From Tieghemiomyces parasiticus (taxonomy: Eukaryota; Kickxellomycota; Dimargaritomycetes; Dimargaritales; Dimargaritaceae), in the NCBI GenBank assembly GCA_027575765.1, contig JANBPT010000240.1:1-51680 (forward strand): a DNA stretch of 51,680 nucleotides. Direction: 5' to 3'. Positions 37,742-49,159 of this stretch are shown here, piece by piece. Numbering within the stretch: the stretch's first letter is position 1; the number at the start of each line of letters is the position of its first letter. The notes beneath the pieces are model-generated. The model worked only from the letters and a program-made list of their open reading frames with translations. It ran no database searches and had not been told where the DNA came from. The position numbers and the translations under genes are program-made.

Positions 37742-38031
37742 CTGGTGACCAGTCTCTAAGATCGGTGGGCTTGTCTGCTATCTCGCAGCCATCGTCCATC
37801 ATTCATCTTGGTACCCGAAGGTGTTTTTTTTTTCCAAATGTATCCCATACCTTTTATACTACCTTACTACTAGTCTGTCCGACGTTGGCTATACCACATC
37901 CTTCCTTTCAAGGGTTCGCTTTAGCGCAGGCCACTCGCAATATATTTACTTGAGAAAACGTCTTAAAACGCGAACTAGGAAAGAAATGTCCTAGCTTTCC
38001 GATATGCAAAAAAACTGAGACGGACTGGCAC

Positions 38032-39654
38032 CTAACTGTAGTGCTTCTTCAGCACATCGTGGGTGAACTGACCGAATGTATAGCCTTCGGCTAGCTCGTC
38101 ATCAATGGCCGGCTGAATGAACACGGCCAGGGTATTGCGAGCGACCCGCGGCGCGACTTGGTCGTCTCCGACCGGTGTGGCAGTGGTACTGGCGCCTCGG
38201 ACGCAGTGCGGCGTGGCGCGCAGGAAGTTAGCCGATGTGATCTCCAAGGCCTCACCGGTTTGGAAGGCCAGAACATCCGCGGGGATACGGACCTGTAGTA
38301 ATGGCGGAGGTCAATAACAAGAACGCGGGAGACAGACGAGTCAGCCCTCTACCCTTATGAGACTTTAGCCTCCGTGGAGAGTCTTTTATCGTACGGACCA
38401 GGTCGAAGGAACAAACTCCTGTAAGTCACTAAACGCTCATGACAGGAACCCTCCCCCTCCCCAACTGTACTTACCTGCACCACCTCACCGGCGCGGTTCT
38501 TGATATAGAGGCCGGCAGTGGGGTCTGGACAGGCCACCTCCGGCAGTGTCCAGGTCTCAACCGAGTCGTCGACGGTAGGCCATACTACATCACCCCGCTC
38601 CAGTGCCGCCGTGTCGACGTACTTGGCCGCCGTCAGGCCCGTCAAGCACGAGTGGTCCAGGTGCCACCCACACCACGAATCAATATCCGCCTCCGAGCCG
38701 GCTGCAGCGACTGGATCGCCTCCGTCCTTGGGGAAGTAGTGGAGCAGACGGGCTTTGATAGTGTCCGAATTGCTGATGAGATTCTGAAGGAAGGCGGGCG
38801 AGTAACCCGGCAGCTGACTGGCCACTGAAGTGGGTTGATACGAAGATTAGTTTGTGGAGGTATCGACTGATTAGCCAGGCCAGACTGTCCCGGGTACTGT
38901 CAATGCAAATATAGATATGGTCTGCTCCTCACCCACCCCCCCCTTCACCCCTAGCTCGAGGTCACGGTCGTTCGAAATCGGGGGTACACAAAAGGACCCC
39001 CTCCCTCCATCAAGTCTGCCACTTACCATACCGGTCGCAATGCTTAGCCACCAGCAAGCCAACCTGGATAATCAGCTGGCACAGACGGCGGAACGATCCA
39101 CGGAACCCGGGGAGGTCGGTTTCCATGGGCCAACGGTTGGCCGAATAATACTCTGGGTACTGCGGGTTGGGGGATGTAGGGATGTCCTGAACCGGGTTAG
39201 CGTAAAACGAACCCTTGCTATAATCAGGCCGACCATTCATGAGCTCGCGGCCCTGGCTCCACCCGAACATGTACTGGCTTTCCGGATGTTCCAGGGCCTG
39301 CTGGGCTGAGGGTGGGAGGTGGGCTAGCCAAGGCCCGCGATCAAGGAGTGCGTCACGGCACTGGACCAAATTAGGCACGTTGCGGACCATGATGATGCCC
39401 AGGCAGTGGTCGTCGTTTCCGAAGGCCTCGGCGATAGCTAGTCCCAGTGCCGTAGAGGAGTCACCCAGGAGTTGATAATAGTCAACAATCACCGCGCCTT
39501 CAGGGGTTCTCTGTGCGGAAACCGGGGGAGGAGAGGGAGACCAAGTTATATTAGACGTGGAAGGTGATGGGGGAGGGAATATTGAGCGAGGTTGAGTGAG
39601 CACTCGGGCCTCCTCTGGCCCGTTGGATGCTCGCCTTACCTCGATGATACCCAT
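38032..39654 (-). CDS. Isopenicillin-N-synthase-like Fe(II)/2-oxoglutarate oxygenase
   Basis: Four exons (39654-39640, 39510-39027, 38824-38475 and 38292-38032) give 369 residues, with phases agreeing at every junction. The first exon is five codons (MGIIE). The protein has the double-stranded beta-helix signature of non-haem iron oxygenases: His221 and Asp223 in GWHLDHSCLTGL, and the distal His312 in ATPHCVRG. The position that binds the 2-oxoglutarate carboxylate is Arg335 in ARNTLAVFIQP, where Thr replaces the Ser of the usual RxS. The N-terminal part (VDYYQLLGDSSTALGLAIAEAF, then LPGFRGSFRRLCQLIIQVG) matches the helical lead-in of the IPNS-like superfamily. It most resembles clavaminate-synthase-like proteins that occur patchily in algae, plants and fungi. 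Substrate and role are unknown, and no biosynthetic neighbours are present. A true penicillin-type cyclase is unlikely in this context. Confidence 0.87.
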
Positions 39655-40447
39655 GGTGATACTCTGAGGCTATAATGGGCAAGTAATTGTGCTGCTGACA
39701 ACCTAATCCTGGCGGACTACTTCACGGAGTAAATTGCGTATCAATATCCGTATGGACAGGACAGAAATTATCAAAGAAATAAAAAGACGGGGTGTCAGAA
39801 AAACAGTCTTAAAGAAGGAAAGGAAGGGGGCCGGACTGTCAGCAGGGGCACCTAGATGACTAGCCTTCTCCGCGACCGTCTAACTGGACTGGTTGCTTTT
39901 TTTTTTTGGCAAGGTACTCTTCTGCCTGTGACAGTTGGGGAGGGGCTGGAAGACAACGAAGGCTAATGTAGTCAGTTGGGCCTGGCCGTGTGACAGGGCG
40001 TTTAGCCGTAGTCACGTAGGTCGCAGTGAACCGTGGAAACTCGGGAGCGAAAGAGGAGGAGTCAGTTTATTGAACGTTGTGTATTAGCTGCGACGCTCAT
40101 GTGTGTGTGTACGTGTGTAGCGGGGCCGTCTTACGCCCAGCTTAGAATAAAGAAGAAAAGGATTCCGGTGTGGAGAAAATTGTGGTTTAGATGGCTGTGT
40201 GGTGACAGGTTAGAGGAAAAGAAGTCAGGTGGCGACAGGGCGAATGACCTCTGCGATGTACGGGAACCGATTGCCAGCGAAGCCCTGCTGTTACCGTGTT
40301 TAGCCGCCCCTCGCAGAGAAACTCCCTGAACTAGCTCTCTAAATGATGGCCACTGAAAAGATGCGATAAACCGGATCGCTTTGGTGATACGGAACACTTT
40401 TATCCATTGGTGAAAATTCATCGAAAGTACCGGTATTAATTACCTAC

Positions 40448-40473
40448 AGATCTCGCCTAGAGAAACGAGATCT
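40448..40473. repeat. Perfect hairpin, 8-base arms
   Basis: AGATCTCG (40448-40455) and CGAGATCT (40466-40473) flank a 10-base loop. It lies in non-coding DNA, with no gene end nearby to suggest a role. Confidence 0.6.
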
Positions 40474-41695
40474 TTAATAAGCCTATAGGTGTTAGCTCAA
40501 TCACTAGTAGGCGGTGCGAGGTACGCGGGGGGGGGAACCATCAATCGAGGCGATCAGGAGGCGTACGAAACTGGAGATACAGGGGGCAGGGTCGGGTAGT
40601 CACGTTGCTGATGATGCAAGCGATACAGATCGAGGTAATACTATGGAGTAGCGGTGGCCGCTTCATACAGGAGCGCTCTTCCGGTACTGGCAGTAGCGAA
40701 CGGCTAAACGGGTATTTAGGTCAGTTCACTCATGGCTAATGCCACAAAGTATCGGGCATTCTCATGATGCTTGAGTAGCGATCGTTTCGCCTTCAATTTT
40801 TCTTGAGGCCGAGCTTGGCGGCTGCGCCGCCCAGAACCCGTAAATAACCCAACCTGAGGGTGCTTTCCTGACGTTGCCGTCAGTAAATTGTAGCTCATCT
40901 CTGATTCTCTTGTACATTCGTACCATCAAAGGAGCTGCACTGATTTCAAGCGGGCGCCGAAAACTTCAATGGGCCGTGCATGGCCATCCAGTACTCCGGT
41001 GGCAAACTTGATGCCATTAAATATTCGAGTCTGGCGCTAAGGGCTTGTTCATACTGTATTATCGCCGCGATGACCGGCGAGGGCTTCTTGCGACACCGCC
41101 TGCTTAGTCAGCCGCAGGGTCAACATACTAACCTATAGGTTATGTACTGCGGCCGTTATCAGAACATAAAGCCTCTTTGCCTCTGCTGGAGAGCGATGGT
41201 CTGGACTGGGCTACGGGTGCAACCATCTACCCCCACCCATACATATATGAGCCGGAGACGGGTGAGTTTGTCATCCGTCGCTATTTTTATGACTAGAGCA
41301 TCCCTACTGTGCTTACCATCCTTATCCATCTGCTGACCCACCAACGTGTGGTATAAAACCGCAGTCACTTATTGCCAGTCCATGGTATCGTGATGTTTAG
41401 TCATGCCAGCTGCGTCATGAGCAAGTTGATGGCACACCAACTCCATCAGAGCGGGCTGCGGACGCTGCGGACGAAGGTTCAAATGAGGAGGGCAGCGTCC
41501 CGAAGGCGCCGACGTTACGAATAACCGCTCGGGGGACCCTGACCGCCCCCCTCCCATCATGTGCCCTCTGATCAATTTCCAGCTTACAAATCCAACACCC
41601 GCAGCGCGGGCCTAGTCGGCCCATGGCGTGCTGCAGAACAATTTTCTCCCATTTTTTCCCACCTCTAGGCAAAACCTGGCCAAAATTTTGGTGGC

Positions 41696-41702
41696 TATAA
41701 AT
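41696..41702 (+). promoter_or_regulatory. Candidate TATA element of uL16
   Basis: TATAAAT lies about 130 bases before the probable leader-intron donor (41826) on the coding strand. It would place the transcript start near 41725-41735. Confidence 0.45.
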
Positions 41703-41825
41703 TTGTGAGGGGGGATCATACCTCAAGAAATATACCCGCTCACAAACCTCAAAGTGGTGTATAAACCCGTCTAGATCCCCGCTGGCCCTCACATATTCCC
41801 TCTCTTCTCCCTCCCCTTTTGTAAG

Positions 41826-42212
41826 GTAAGCACTACGACCCCGAATTGCCGCCGCCCGGTCGTACATCCCCTCCCAGCGCAAACCGGCTGCATTTCGCTG
41901 TACTCGATAGCGATGAATCAGACTCCTGGTCGTATCCATCCATCCGTCAACCCGGCTGCCTGCGCCATAATCCTAGGCCCCGTCGATGGATGGATAGTGT
42001 CAAACTACTCATCTCCGTTGACTACGTAGCCAGTCATGGTGAAACCCCTCGAGAGATGGCCGGGTCGGATAGAGAGATTACTGGGAGGCAACTGATTCAG
42101 CCAACGCTGCCATTCCCTGGGATGCGCAATCCACGAACGTCCCAACACCCGATGCTATTGCTAACATTCCATTTCCCCTCACCGCTACTGACCTCTGCAC
42201 TCTGCCTCTTAG
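41826..42212 (+). other. Probable intron in the 5' leader of uL16
   Basis: GTAAG|GTAAGC at 41821-41831 is a donor, and the pyrimidine-rich CTCTGCCTCTTAG ending at 42212 is an acceptor 12 bases before the ATG. The exact donor could be 41821 or 41826. Leader introns are common in ribosomal protein genes; no transcript evidence is at hand. Confidence 0.5.
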
Positions 42213-42224
42213 AAATCCGTCAAA

Positions 42225-42872
42225 ATGGGTCGTCGTCCCGCTCGTTGCTACCGCTACTGCAAGAACAAGCCGTACCCGAAGTCGCGGTACTGCCGTGGTG
42301 TCCCGGATCCGAAGATCCGCATCTACGACCTGGGTCGTAAGAAGGCCCACGTGGACGAGTTCCCCCTCTGCGTCCACCTGGTCTCGAACGAGTACGAGCA
42401 GCTGTCGTCGGAAGCGCTGGAGGCCGCCCGTATTTGCGCCAACAAGTACATCTCCAAGGTGTCGGGTAAGGACTCGTTCCACCTGCGCGTTCGTGTGCAC
42501 CCGTTCCACGTGGTGCGCATCAACAAGATGTTGTCGTGCGCTGGTGCCGATCGTCTCCAGACCGGTATGCGCGGTGCCTTTGGCAAGCCCAACGGTACCG
42601 TGGCCCGCGTCAACATTGGCCAGGTCCTGTTCTCCGTCCGCACCAAGGACGGTAACAAGGCTACCGTCATTGAGGCTCTCCGTCGTGCCAAGTACAAGTT
42701 CCCCGGTCGCCAGAAGATTATCATCTCCAAGAAGTGGGGTTTCACCAAGCTTTCCCGCGATGACTACGTCGAGGCCCGCCGTGCTGGCCGTCTCCAGCCC
42801 GATGGTTGCTACGTCAAGTACTTGAACGAGAAGGGTCCCCTCTCTGCCTACTTTAAGCGCATTGCCGCCTAA
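42225..42872 (+). CDS. RPL10: 60S ribosomal protein uL16 (L10/QM family)
   Basis: A complete 215-residue intronless coding region for uL16, which joins the 60S subunit late in maturation and sits near the peptidyl-transferase centre. Hallmarks are the N-terminus [21 protein letters not shown], the motif [17 protein letters not shown], the loop [19 protein letters not shown] and [14 protein letters not shown]. Codon use is strongly biased, as in actin and eL43. The context CAAAATGG is good. ATCCGTCA ends two bases before the ATG, the same spacing as in actin. The coding region is undisturbed. Confidence 0.98.
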   Translation: MGRRPARCYRYCKNKPYPKSRYCRGVPDPKIRIYDLGRKKAHVDEFPLCVHLVSNEYEQLSSEALEAARICANKYISKVSGKDSFHLRVRVHPFHVVRINKMLSCAGADRLQTGMRGAFGKPNGTVARVNIGQVLFSVRTKDGNKATVIEALRRAKYKFPGRQKIIISKKWGFTKLSRDDYVEARRAGRLQPDGCYVKYLNEKGPLSAYFKRIAA

Positions 42873-43404
42873 ATGCTACCTCCCTCTATCGATGATAAAA
42901 TGCGTGATCTAGGTGCGCTGGCGGTGGGCGGTCTCGATTTTTGTATCACTCCTTATGCATTTTCTATCCGAGCCACCTCTATAAAGCACACCACTTCCAT
43001 GACATGGCAATTTTGATATGATTGCTACCCTCGATATCCCGTCCCGTCGCAGTGATATTCTGAGAACGATGTGCGAGCCTACCAACTCCATCGTCCGGGG
43101 GGAGAGTGCCGTGATGGTTGTATTGGGCTTTCACGGACGAGGAAACTGATAATTCGAGAAGGCTTCAAACGTACGACCACATGGCTGAAATCAAGTTGGC
43201 GATTCCTCCCTAACATTCAGGGGGCGGTGATGCCCATAGACGAAAAAGGGGGGCCGGAGGAGGTTGAAAATTGAAGTATATATATATTTGAGTACAAATT
43301 GTTTTAACGTTGTAGAGATAGAGAGTGCCAAGCAAAAAAAATATATAAAGGTTTCCTCTTGGCGAGGAATGCTCGGGAGATGAGAGATGTCGCATGTGGG
43401 ATCA
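42873..43404. other. Convergent 3' region of uL16 and the RabGAP gene
   Basis: No gene is seen. The right half is A/T-rich, with a TA run near 43277-43287 and an A run near 43335-43341, as expected of 3' ends. Confidence 0.5.
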
Positions 43405-46400
43405 TTAGTCGTCCAGGTCACCCTCCTCCCGCAAAAGGCGTTCGACGTCCTCAATATCGAAGGGTCGTTCGGGCGACGCTGAGCGGCCACCGGCCTTGGA
43501 TTTCTCCGCCTGGGCATTGGCCTTCCTATCACCTTTCTCATCATCATCGTCGTCGTCGTCACTGAGGTTGAATTCCCCGTCACTGTTCAGAACCAGGTCA
43601 ACGGGGTCCACCGGAGCGCCGTTATCGCTGAGGTCGTCATCATGCCCAACCTCGCTGAGCAACCGTTCCACCTCATCCATGATATCGGTGGCCGGGCTCG
43701 GGGGGCCGGCTGACGCATTGTTGCCCGTGGGAGGGTCGTCGGGACGGTCTGCCGAGGGTGGGGTGGTAGCACCGGCAAGGGACGAGAGCATGGCCATGCT
43801 GTTGGCAGAGAGGATCGGCTCGCCATGGTCCTTGCCAGTGGCGACTTGGGCCCCGTTCGAGCTTGACGAGGGTACACGGTCAAGCGTTAGCAAGGGTCGA
43901 GTGGTCTCTATGCCACCCGATTCGCCAGTTTCGGCACCAGCGGTAGTGGGGGAGGTAACGGGCTGGAGTTCAGCTCCATCACCCGCACCGACCCCACCGG
44001 TATCGACCCGTCGTCGCCGATGCTGGATTCCATCCACCATACGCTTACCCACTGACTCGGCCAGCTTGGTACTCCCGGACCATAGCGAGTTGATTAGGTC
44101 TCGACCGACCTGGGAAGCGGTGGGAGCGCGCTGGTTGGGCAGCGGCGCCGGGTTCCCTAGTAAGCCGGATAGGCCGCCGGGCGTGGCGGCGAAGGTGTCA
44201 AAGAAGCCGTGGTCAAAGTAGGCCTCCAGGAATTCATCGGCCAGAATCAGCATCCGGAAGGCCGACAGTGAGAGCGCAAAGTCCGGATGGGAGCCTAGCA
44301 GGGCCGACTTTTCCTCGTCGATGGTGTGCGTGAGGCGTTCGGTGGTGGTCAATGGGGTGCCGTCCGGGTGGTGGTGGTGGCGGGTCGGAGTTTGCGGGCT
44401 GGCTTCCTCCGTTGGGGGTTCGGTTGTCGTCGTGGTGGAACTTGCGTCACCGGCCAGCCTGATCAGCGGGCTGAGTGGCGACCCGTCGGCCCCTGCGGAC
44501 GGCGATGACGGGCCGAACATGCGGATATTGTCCTCGGCGTACTTATCCCCGTACTCCTCGGATATATACCGGCCGACCTTCATATCAAAGCGGCCCTGCT
44601 CGGCGTACTGGATGGCCCGCTGTAAGAATTTGGACACCGCGTCCAGGTGAGCATCGTCGGCCTGGTCCCGGAAGAGGAAAAGCAGGGATTCTGAGACCTG
44701 GTACACGTCCTCGCGTGAAAGATGCTTACAACCGCGTACGTCGTGTAGGTCAAAGAAGAAGTCCATCAGTGACGGCATGTCCAGGTGAAGTAGGTAGCCC
44801 AGCTGCTCCACCACATCCGCTAGGGATAGCACCATGTCGTCGCGGGTGGCTACCGCGGCGCGTTCTGGGTCGGCATCGGGTGATTCCGGCAGGGACGCGC
44901 CGTTACCGTTGCCAGTCGTACGGGAGGCGGTTCGGGTGGTGGGCACTGGCGAGAGCAATAAGGAGGAGGAAGGAGATCCCTCGTGATCCTCGGCCACAAC
45001 GGCCGCCGCCGGTGTGAGCGACGGAGATGCGGCCGGCTGAGTGGCCGAGGTGGCAGACCGCTGGGCCCGGTGCCAGAGCACGTTGAATAGCCGGGACAGG
45101 AACCAGTCCCCAGCATCTCGCCTAGAGGGGATGCGCCGGGATGCGGTCGACGGGACTGGTGAGGAAGTGTCCGCCGCGGGGACGGGCGAACCCGGGGGCT
45201 GGTCAACGCTCGTAGTGGGCAGGCGCGGACTGGGTGTGGCCGTGACTGAGGCCGCGGAACGCCGATCAGTCGGACGGGTCCCATAGCCAGCCAGGTGTGG
45301 ATTGGCCGGGCCGGCTTCTACTTTGGCCCAGGGGGCCAAACTGGCCATGAGCCGCTTAAACGTGCGATAGTCCATCCGGGATCGGTCGCGCAGCCGGGTC
45401 TCAGAGGTCCGGCGGTCCAGGCCTGGGCGATCAAGGTCGGTGCCCATGTCGATGAGCAACGGGGCGGCGGGTCCGACACGTGGGACCGAGTTGGTGCGGG
45501 CGGCCATGGGTTGGCTAGACAGCGAGTGCTCGTAGTAAAGTGCCGAGTAGAAGCGGTCGTACAGCAACGACAGTTCAGTCTTGGTAAACCGGCCCGTGCT
45601 AGGTAGGTTGCGCAGCTGGGTTCGCTTGGTGAAGCTCTCGACGGTGTGCACAATCTTGAGCTGGTGGGTGCGACGCAATTCATCAATGGACTCGGCGGTG
45701 ACGAAGGGGAAGTCCCGGTAGGCCACCCAGAGCAGCTGGTGGAATCGGGTGAGCTGGCGGGTCTGCGGGTTCTCGCTCTCCGGGTGGACCGACTCGTCCA
45801 GGGTGGCGAAGTAATCCTTCAGAACGTGCATAAACTCGCCGTCGTCCTGGGCCTCCAGCAGCTGGCCACCCGTGACCTTGAGGACGGCCAGGCCCACCTG
45901 AAACAGCACCTTAGGGCCCTCTAGGAAAAAACAGTCCAGAACGCGGAAGGCGAAGGTCAACGGCATGGAGTTGATGAAGAGCGTGAGGAACCAAGGTAAG
46001 CAGGCCACTGCCAACTGGATATCGTGGGCCTTAAAGTGGGCGTCCAAGGAGGGCATGGTCTTAGCCACCAGGTGCTCAAAGATGGCTTGATCTAAAGACG
46101 CGCCGTACATGGACGTGCTGTAGTAACCCGGCAGTAGGCGGTCGCATAGGACCGACAGGATCCAGAAGGCCTGCTCTTCGTCGAGGTGAATGAGCAGCGC
46201 CGAGGCAACAATGTTCATGGCCTGGCAGTACCCGAGTTCAGGGTCCTTCCACGAGTAGGCGTTGAGCACGCGACGGAGGGCGTCGATCCCTTCCGTGGTC
46301 TGGTAGGCCGGGTACTCCGGGAGGGATCGGTTGAGGTCCTTCTCAATCTCAACGGCGTAGGGCCCCGGGCGGTGATGGTTGGCATTAAGCAGGGCCTCGT

Positions 46401-48296
46401 ACTCGCCCGCACGGAAGAAACGCAGATAGAGCGCCCCCGCGCACAGTTCCCAAATCTCGCCGCGCAGGGCGTGCGGCAGACCGATGCGCACCAGCCGGTT
46501 GAACTCGGCCAGGCGCACGGTGGTGAGATTGCGACCGTGGGCCTCAAGGTATTCTTTCCACAGGCGCACCTTGGCACGCTCACGCTGCAACTTGGGGAGA
46601 CCCGGGTAGCCAAAGGTGGCACCTAGGCACCGGGCCTGGAACGTCTCGAGCTTCCCCAGCAGGAGGGCTTCGGAGGGACACTGCCGAAGGAAGGGTCGCA
46701 GTTGGCTCATGAGTGGCAGAAACTCTTTGAGTTGGTCGCGTAGCAACACGCACCAGCGATCGCACACCTCCTGCGTACGCCGGATGCGGAACTGGAGGAC
46801 CATCTTGTGCCACAGAGTCACCGCGAGATAGAAGCCCGGTCGGAGTTGGTCAGTGCTGGCGTTGCGCTCGACGCGGCGGATGGCCAGGAGCGGGATGGCG
46901 AACCGGCAGCCCTTGTGGTCAGCAGATTCGAAAGCCAGAAAGGAGGTGGAAATGTACACGGTGCCGTGGTAGGTCTCGTCCAGGGTTGACAGCGAGAAGA
47001 CCGTCCCGGCCATGGTGTCAAGCACCCGCTCCTCGTCAAAGATTGCAAAGCGGTGTTGAAAGCTGCGGTCCCGCCGCTGCTCGTCCAGGTCCTTCTGCAG
47101 ACGCAACCGACCCGCCCCTGGGCTTGGGGCCGCAGCGGCGGGGGCCCGCAAACTCTCATCAATGGTCACGGTGGGACCGGCTGGGGCCGCCGTGGCCGGC
47201 GCACCTGGTAGGTCCGACACAATGGTGGGCAGGGCGCGCGGGGGCCCCGCCTCACGGTGGACGAGGGATTTCTCGGCTAGGGCGATGGCCGGGTTGACGT
47301 GGGCGTAGGTTTCGTGCTGACGCTGCTGGTGGTTGTGGTACTCGGCGGCGGCGTTCTTGAGTACGCGGGCCATGGCCAGGTTGGTAAGCTGGACCAGGAG
47401 GTCATACGTCTCGTCACGGTGGAAGAAATTGGAAAAAAAGTACTCGGTCTGGTCCTTGGTGACCACCTTGATGGCGTCCGAGAGGACGCCGCGCATCGAT
47501 TTCTCCTTCTCGAGTCGCTCCACGTCCTTGAGCTCAATGCAGAGCTTGGTCTCGTGGCCGAGGAGGTAGGCGTAGAAGCATAGGTAGTTCTCGCTGATGT
47601 ACAGCCAACCCTGCCGGATAATGAGCGAGCGACTGTACCCACAGGCGTAGTAATTGACCAGTTGCTCGGTGGGAGGCATAGTGAATAGCTGGCGAAAGGC
47701 TCGGACGGCTTCAACCGCTTTGGGGTCCAATGCATTCTCCTCTTCGTCGTCGTCCTGGTCGTTATCGGCTGGTCGGGGGTGAGAAAGATGAAGGAAGGAA
47801 TGGCGGGTGGGTTAGGCGCAGTGATAGGCAGCGAGGTGCCGAGTGCGAGACGGTGACCAGCAGACGAGTGACAGCTGGCATCGTGGAGGCGGCTTGGGGT
47901 CGGCTAGCGAAGCCGGAAGGGTAATCACCTACCGCGCGTACTGGATACAAGGAAGCGGACCTTGGTGGTGACAAAGTTCTCCTTCTCCTCAGGACTGTCC
48001 AGAATACCCAGAACCTTCAGTACCTGCTCCTGCATCCATTTCCAGTCCTTCTCGATCTCCTCTTGACCGTTGGCGACAGCTAGGACCAGAAGCCGCTCCG
48101 GGGTGGTGCCGGCCGGGGTGCGGTAGACGATGCGGTACGGGGGCTGGCGGGTATCAAGGACATTCTGGATGGTGGCAAGGACGTTGGAGAACAGGTTTCT
48201 CTCGTAGGTAAGATTGCGCTGCTGGGCGACGTCGTCTGTGGCCGTCACGTCCTGCCACAGCGGACCGGCCTCGCCGGGCGTCGGCTGGATGAACAT
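43405..48296 (-). CDS. TBC-domain Rab GTPase-activating protein (TBC1D8/9, Gyp2/Mdr1 family)
   Basis: A large RabGAP of 1575 residues in two exons, 48296-47933 and 47768-43405, with a 164-base intron (GTAGGT donor, CCAG acceptor). The N-terminal exon (MFIQPTPGEAGPLW, then PYRIVYRTPAGT and EEIEKDWKWMQEQVLKVLGIL) matches the TBC1D8/9 N-terminus. Two GRAM domains follow: the first with NYYACGYSRSLIIRQGWLYISENYLCFYAY, the second with GTVYISTSFLAFESADHKGCRF. The TBC domain has both catalytic fingers: Ile596-Asp599-Arg602 (IEKDLNRSLPEYP) and Gln637 (GYCQAMNIV). Downstream is a degenerate EF-hand-like region (FFFDLHDVRGCKHLSREDVYQ), then a long disordered tail rich in Ser, Thr, Pro and Ala, ending with an Asp run and acidic residues. 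The Rab substrate cannot be told. It is divergent from RPN9. Confidence 0.94.
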
Positions 48297-49159
48297 GACG
48301 GGTAAAGTGGCACTATAAATCAGCAGGGGAGAGCAGGGAGACGGAATATTATGAAAAGCGGGTGCGGCAACAGGAATACCCCACTTAGGGTGCGGGGAAT
48401 GCGGGGTCCGAATGTGGGGAAGGTGAGGGCCAGCCGGATGGGAGGCGGAGGGCGCAGAGTGAAAAGGGCCAAGTTAATACTAAGGGGAGGTCCGCCGGCC
48501 GCTCGGGTGGTCAAAGAGTGGCGGGCAGCGGAAGGTTGAGGCGGTGAGGAAGGGACGGGAGTGTGCGGGTAGGCAGGAGGGGAAAAGCGCCAGAGCGACC
48601 TGAGGGTCCTATGAGACCGCCGCGGTCAGTTCAGGGGCGGGGGACTTGAGAGCTGCGGGGCTTGGAAACCGGGACCTATTCCCCCGCGGCGCTTAACCAT
48701 TAGGTCGAACTATCGTCCATGTTTAGCGCCTAGAGGGCGTGAGCACGAGGCGGCTTGCTTGCCCCCCCCCCCTTCAAATTGCTCAAACGACACCACGACC
48801 GGTGCGAATACTGGAATACGTGACGGCTCTCGACACTTCTTCTACTATAGTCTATCCACTAAAATCCAGCGGACTCTAGAGGGAGGGCGGGCTTAGCATC
48901 GCCATAGGCCCTGACGCTGCTGCTACCACCTCCGCTGCGGCGGGTGGATTAATGTTGGAACAGAGCCAGAACCCCCGTTCTCCTCCATCGGTGCTGTGCG
49001 GTTCCCACTACGTCTGTTGCATTCCATCCGACCACCACCTTCAACGCGACCTGAATCTCATACATTTTCTACCACCCGTTCACCTCGTTGGCCCTTTTTT
49101 ATTCCTCATCCACCACCTCATCTCGTCGCATTCACCACTCCTCGTTCTCATATCACAGC
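48297..49159. other. Divergent promoter region between the RabGAP gene and RPN9
   Basis: 863 bases with no gene. It must serve both genes. I saw no GGTGGCAAA proteasome element here. The right half is pyrimidine-rich leader. Confidence 0.5.

Larger units (their letters stand above)
39655..42224. other. Intergenic region with the uL16 promoter and leader
   Basis: About 2.5 kb between the divergent oxygenase and uL16 genes. No supportable coding gene is seen. A perfect 8-base hairpin lies at 40448-40473. The right end has a TATA element and a probable leader intron of uL16. A 174-codon minus-strand frame at 41415-41939 overlaps that leader, has no domain and is not called. Confidence 0.5.

Noticed and set aside
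40817..40831. GGCGGC-TGC-GCCGCC hairpin
   Set aside because: Six-base stem in GC-rich DNA without context; a bacterial-type terminator has no meaning here.
40998..41006. GGTGGCAAA, the yeast proteasome (Rpn4) promoter element
   Set aside because: It is 8 kb from RPN9 and 9 kb from CDC48; one 9-mer in a non-coding stretch is compatible with chance.
48650..48720. Minus-strand stretch with TAATGGTTAAG, resembling a tRNA A box
   Set aside because: No matching acceptor stem, no proper B box at the right spacing, and no cloverleaf.
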